Assembly: GCA_937920495.1 (NCBI GenBank)
Contig: CALEUQ010000022.1
Span: 1-64,000 of the forward strand
Reading direction: 5' to 3'
From: an uncultured bacterium
Lineage (GTDB): Bacteria > Spirochaetota > UBA4802 > UB4802
DNA length: 64,000 nucleotides
Made by a program: the position numbers and the translations under genes. Positions within the stretch are counted from its first letter, which is position 1; every line of letters begins with the position of its first letter. The notes beneath the pieces are model-generated. The model ran no database searches and had not been told where the DNA came from. It worked only from the letters and a program-made list of their open reading frames with translations. Shown in pieces: positions 63,024 to 64,000 of this stretch.

Positions 63024-64000
63024 ATGAAATATATTCCTAAAGTTTGTATTGCATTACTGGTGGTTTTTACATGCTCAGCGGTTTTTGCAGGTCAATGGGT
63101 ATACAAACCAATGAGCATTAATGCTCAGAAAGGTGATATCATATTATCAACCAGTCCTGGTTTTATAATGGACCTTCTGGCAATACTGGGCTGTTACTGG
63201 AGCCACAGCGGTATGGCCGTGGATAATGGATTTAATATTCGCCATAATACCATGTACGTGAGTGAAGTACCCATTGAATACAATTACATCTGGTTTATTA
63301 AAACAACGCCGAAGCGAATGGACCCAAATAGATTAAGCAATGGGTTGCCCGGCATACTCACTGAAGATATTGACACAACCTATAATGTCACACAAAACTT
63401 CCATGCAGCTGGGGGTGCTGTGTTAAAGCCAACTGCAGCAAATGAAGCGTTATATCGCCAGTATCTACAGTTAGCTGCCGATAAACTATTGTATGTAAAA
63501 GCGTACTATCGTGTTAATGCATATGTAAATATGTACCAGCTTGATTATGTAAATTATTACATAACAGGCCGTGGGAATCATTGCTCTGGTACATGCTGGT
63601 ATGCCAATTACTTTGCAGGTAAAACAATGAATGTGGCTTATATTCCACCTTCTCTTGTTACTCAGTGTGCATATAACCTTTACAGTTCAGTAAAGAATAT
63701 GGTGCGTGATGAAGCCGGTGGATTTGGAGCATTCATTATAGACATCGAAGGCCTCTTTGGTACAGGGGCTGATGAAAAGATAGCAAATCAGATTGTAAAC
63801 ACTTTTGGCTGGGATAGATCATGGGATACGTCCGCTTACTGGAGAACATACATTAATCAGAAATCTGCTACAGCAAATGCACCTGACCATCTGCTCTTAT
63901 ATACCTATACCAATCCTGCTGGCCATAATCCTGGTGTACAAACTACCTCCTCTTCTTACTATGGACAGGTTGATCCACTGGTTATTACCTCCGGCTACTA
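63024..64000 (+). CDS. Secreted protein resembling permuted papain-fold peptidases (truncated by window end)
   Basis: At least 325 residues, open at the window edge. A signal peptide (about 1-22, cleavage near VFAG) is clear. The block KGDIILSTSP followed by YWSHSGMAV places a His at residue 61, and GNHCSGTCWYANYFAG places a Cys at 187. This His-then-Cys order resembles the circularly permuted NlpC/P60 (YiiX-like) peptidase fold, where the usual order is reversed. The assignment is tentative. AAAAGGGGGG precedes the ATG at 63024. The leader TTCAATG resembles the orphan leader at 19285. The possible operator at 62957 suggests regulated expression. Confidence 0.55.
   Translation, partial: MKYIPKVCIALLVVFTCSAVFAGQWVYKPMSINAQKGDIILSTSPGFIMDLLAILGCYWSHSGMAVDNGFNIRHNTMYVSEVPIEYNYIWFIKTTPKRMDPNRLSNGLPGILTEDIDTTYNVTQNFHAAGGAVLKPTAANEALYRQYLQLAADKLLYVKAYYRVNAYVNMYQLDYVNYYITGRGNHCSGTCWYANYFAGKTMNVAYIPPSLVTQCAYNLYSSVKNMVRDEAGGFGAFIIDIEGLFGTGADEKIANQIVNTFGWDRSWDTSAYWRTYINQKSATANAPDHLLLYTYTNPAGHNPGVQTTSSSYYGQVDPLVITSGY

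Noticed and set aside
1-64000. CRISPR array
   Set aside because: The hairpin copies are far apart, vary in core sequence, and carry terminal inverted repeats. There are no regularly spaced direct repeats and no cas genes.

Overview
The window is AT-rich bacterial chromosomal DNA with about 60 genes, no rRNA, no tRNA that I can see, and no CRISPR array. The gene set points to a Gram-negative, flagellated, rod- or spiral-shaped anaerobe, most likely a deep-branching member of the Spirochaetota. This is tentative and rests on several features: an enlarged RodA in a complete mreB-mreC-mreD-mrdA-rodA cluster, a lone FlgF/FlgG-type rod protein coupled to murA, bactofilin, many lipoproteins, SpoIIE-phosphatase, HD-GYP and STAS signalling proteins, and large unassigned signalling-type proteins. 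No marker gene settles the taxonomy.

Layout. 1-16.9 kb: lytic transglycosylase, kinase fusion, VOC protein, alanine dehydrogenase, photolyase, murA plus flagellar rod gene, nifU-nifS with a recognisable promoter and operator, two RNA methyltransferases, a GH18-like lipoprotein, and a receiver plus HD-GYP pair. 16.9-19.5 kb: a frameshifted pectinacetylesterase-type lipoprotein gene and a repeat-rich stretch. 19.5-22.5 kb: a sulfur-relay and electron-transfer operon (DsrE-like, TusA, DsrM-like cytochrome b, DsrK-like Fe-S protein). 22.5-34 kb: SpoIIE phosphatase, HAD phosphatase, pyrD-hisC, lipoprotein, an unassigned cNMP-binding/GHKL-ATPase pair, and def-fmt-HNH. 34.4-42.5 kb: plsC, metH (short form), and a complete four-gene Qrc-type quinone reductase complex. 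42.5-50.4 kb: rtcB-archease-folD, bactofilin, polyprenyl synthase with STAS, queC-comF. 50.5-58 kb: cell-shape cluster and TPR proteins. 58-64 kb: methyltransferase-eda, VOC protein, glmS, ferredoxin, and a truncated secreted protein resembling permuted papain-fold peptidases.

The two redox modules (DsrE/TusA/DsrMK-like and QrcABCD-like) suggest respiration that couples periplasmic cytochrome c and menaquinone to cytoplasmic thiol or persulfide chemistry. That link is inference.

The clearest structure beyond the genes is repetitive. Six copies of a ~120-bp hairpin element carry terminal inverted repeats, and all four copies with both ends show degenerate 9-bp target duplications. A second, rarer inverted-repeat family (TIR around CTCATTCCGTAATTTTGGG) has three members. 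A short non-palindromic word, GCGATAGTT/AACTATCGC, occurs 15 times where about 0.5 would be expected. Two identical-arm palindromes (TGAGTGA-4-TCACTCA) and an inverted repeat over the nifU promoter look like operators.
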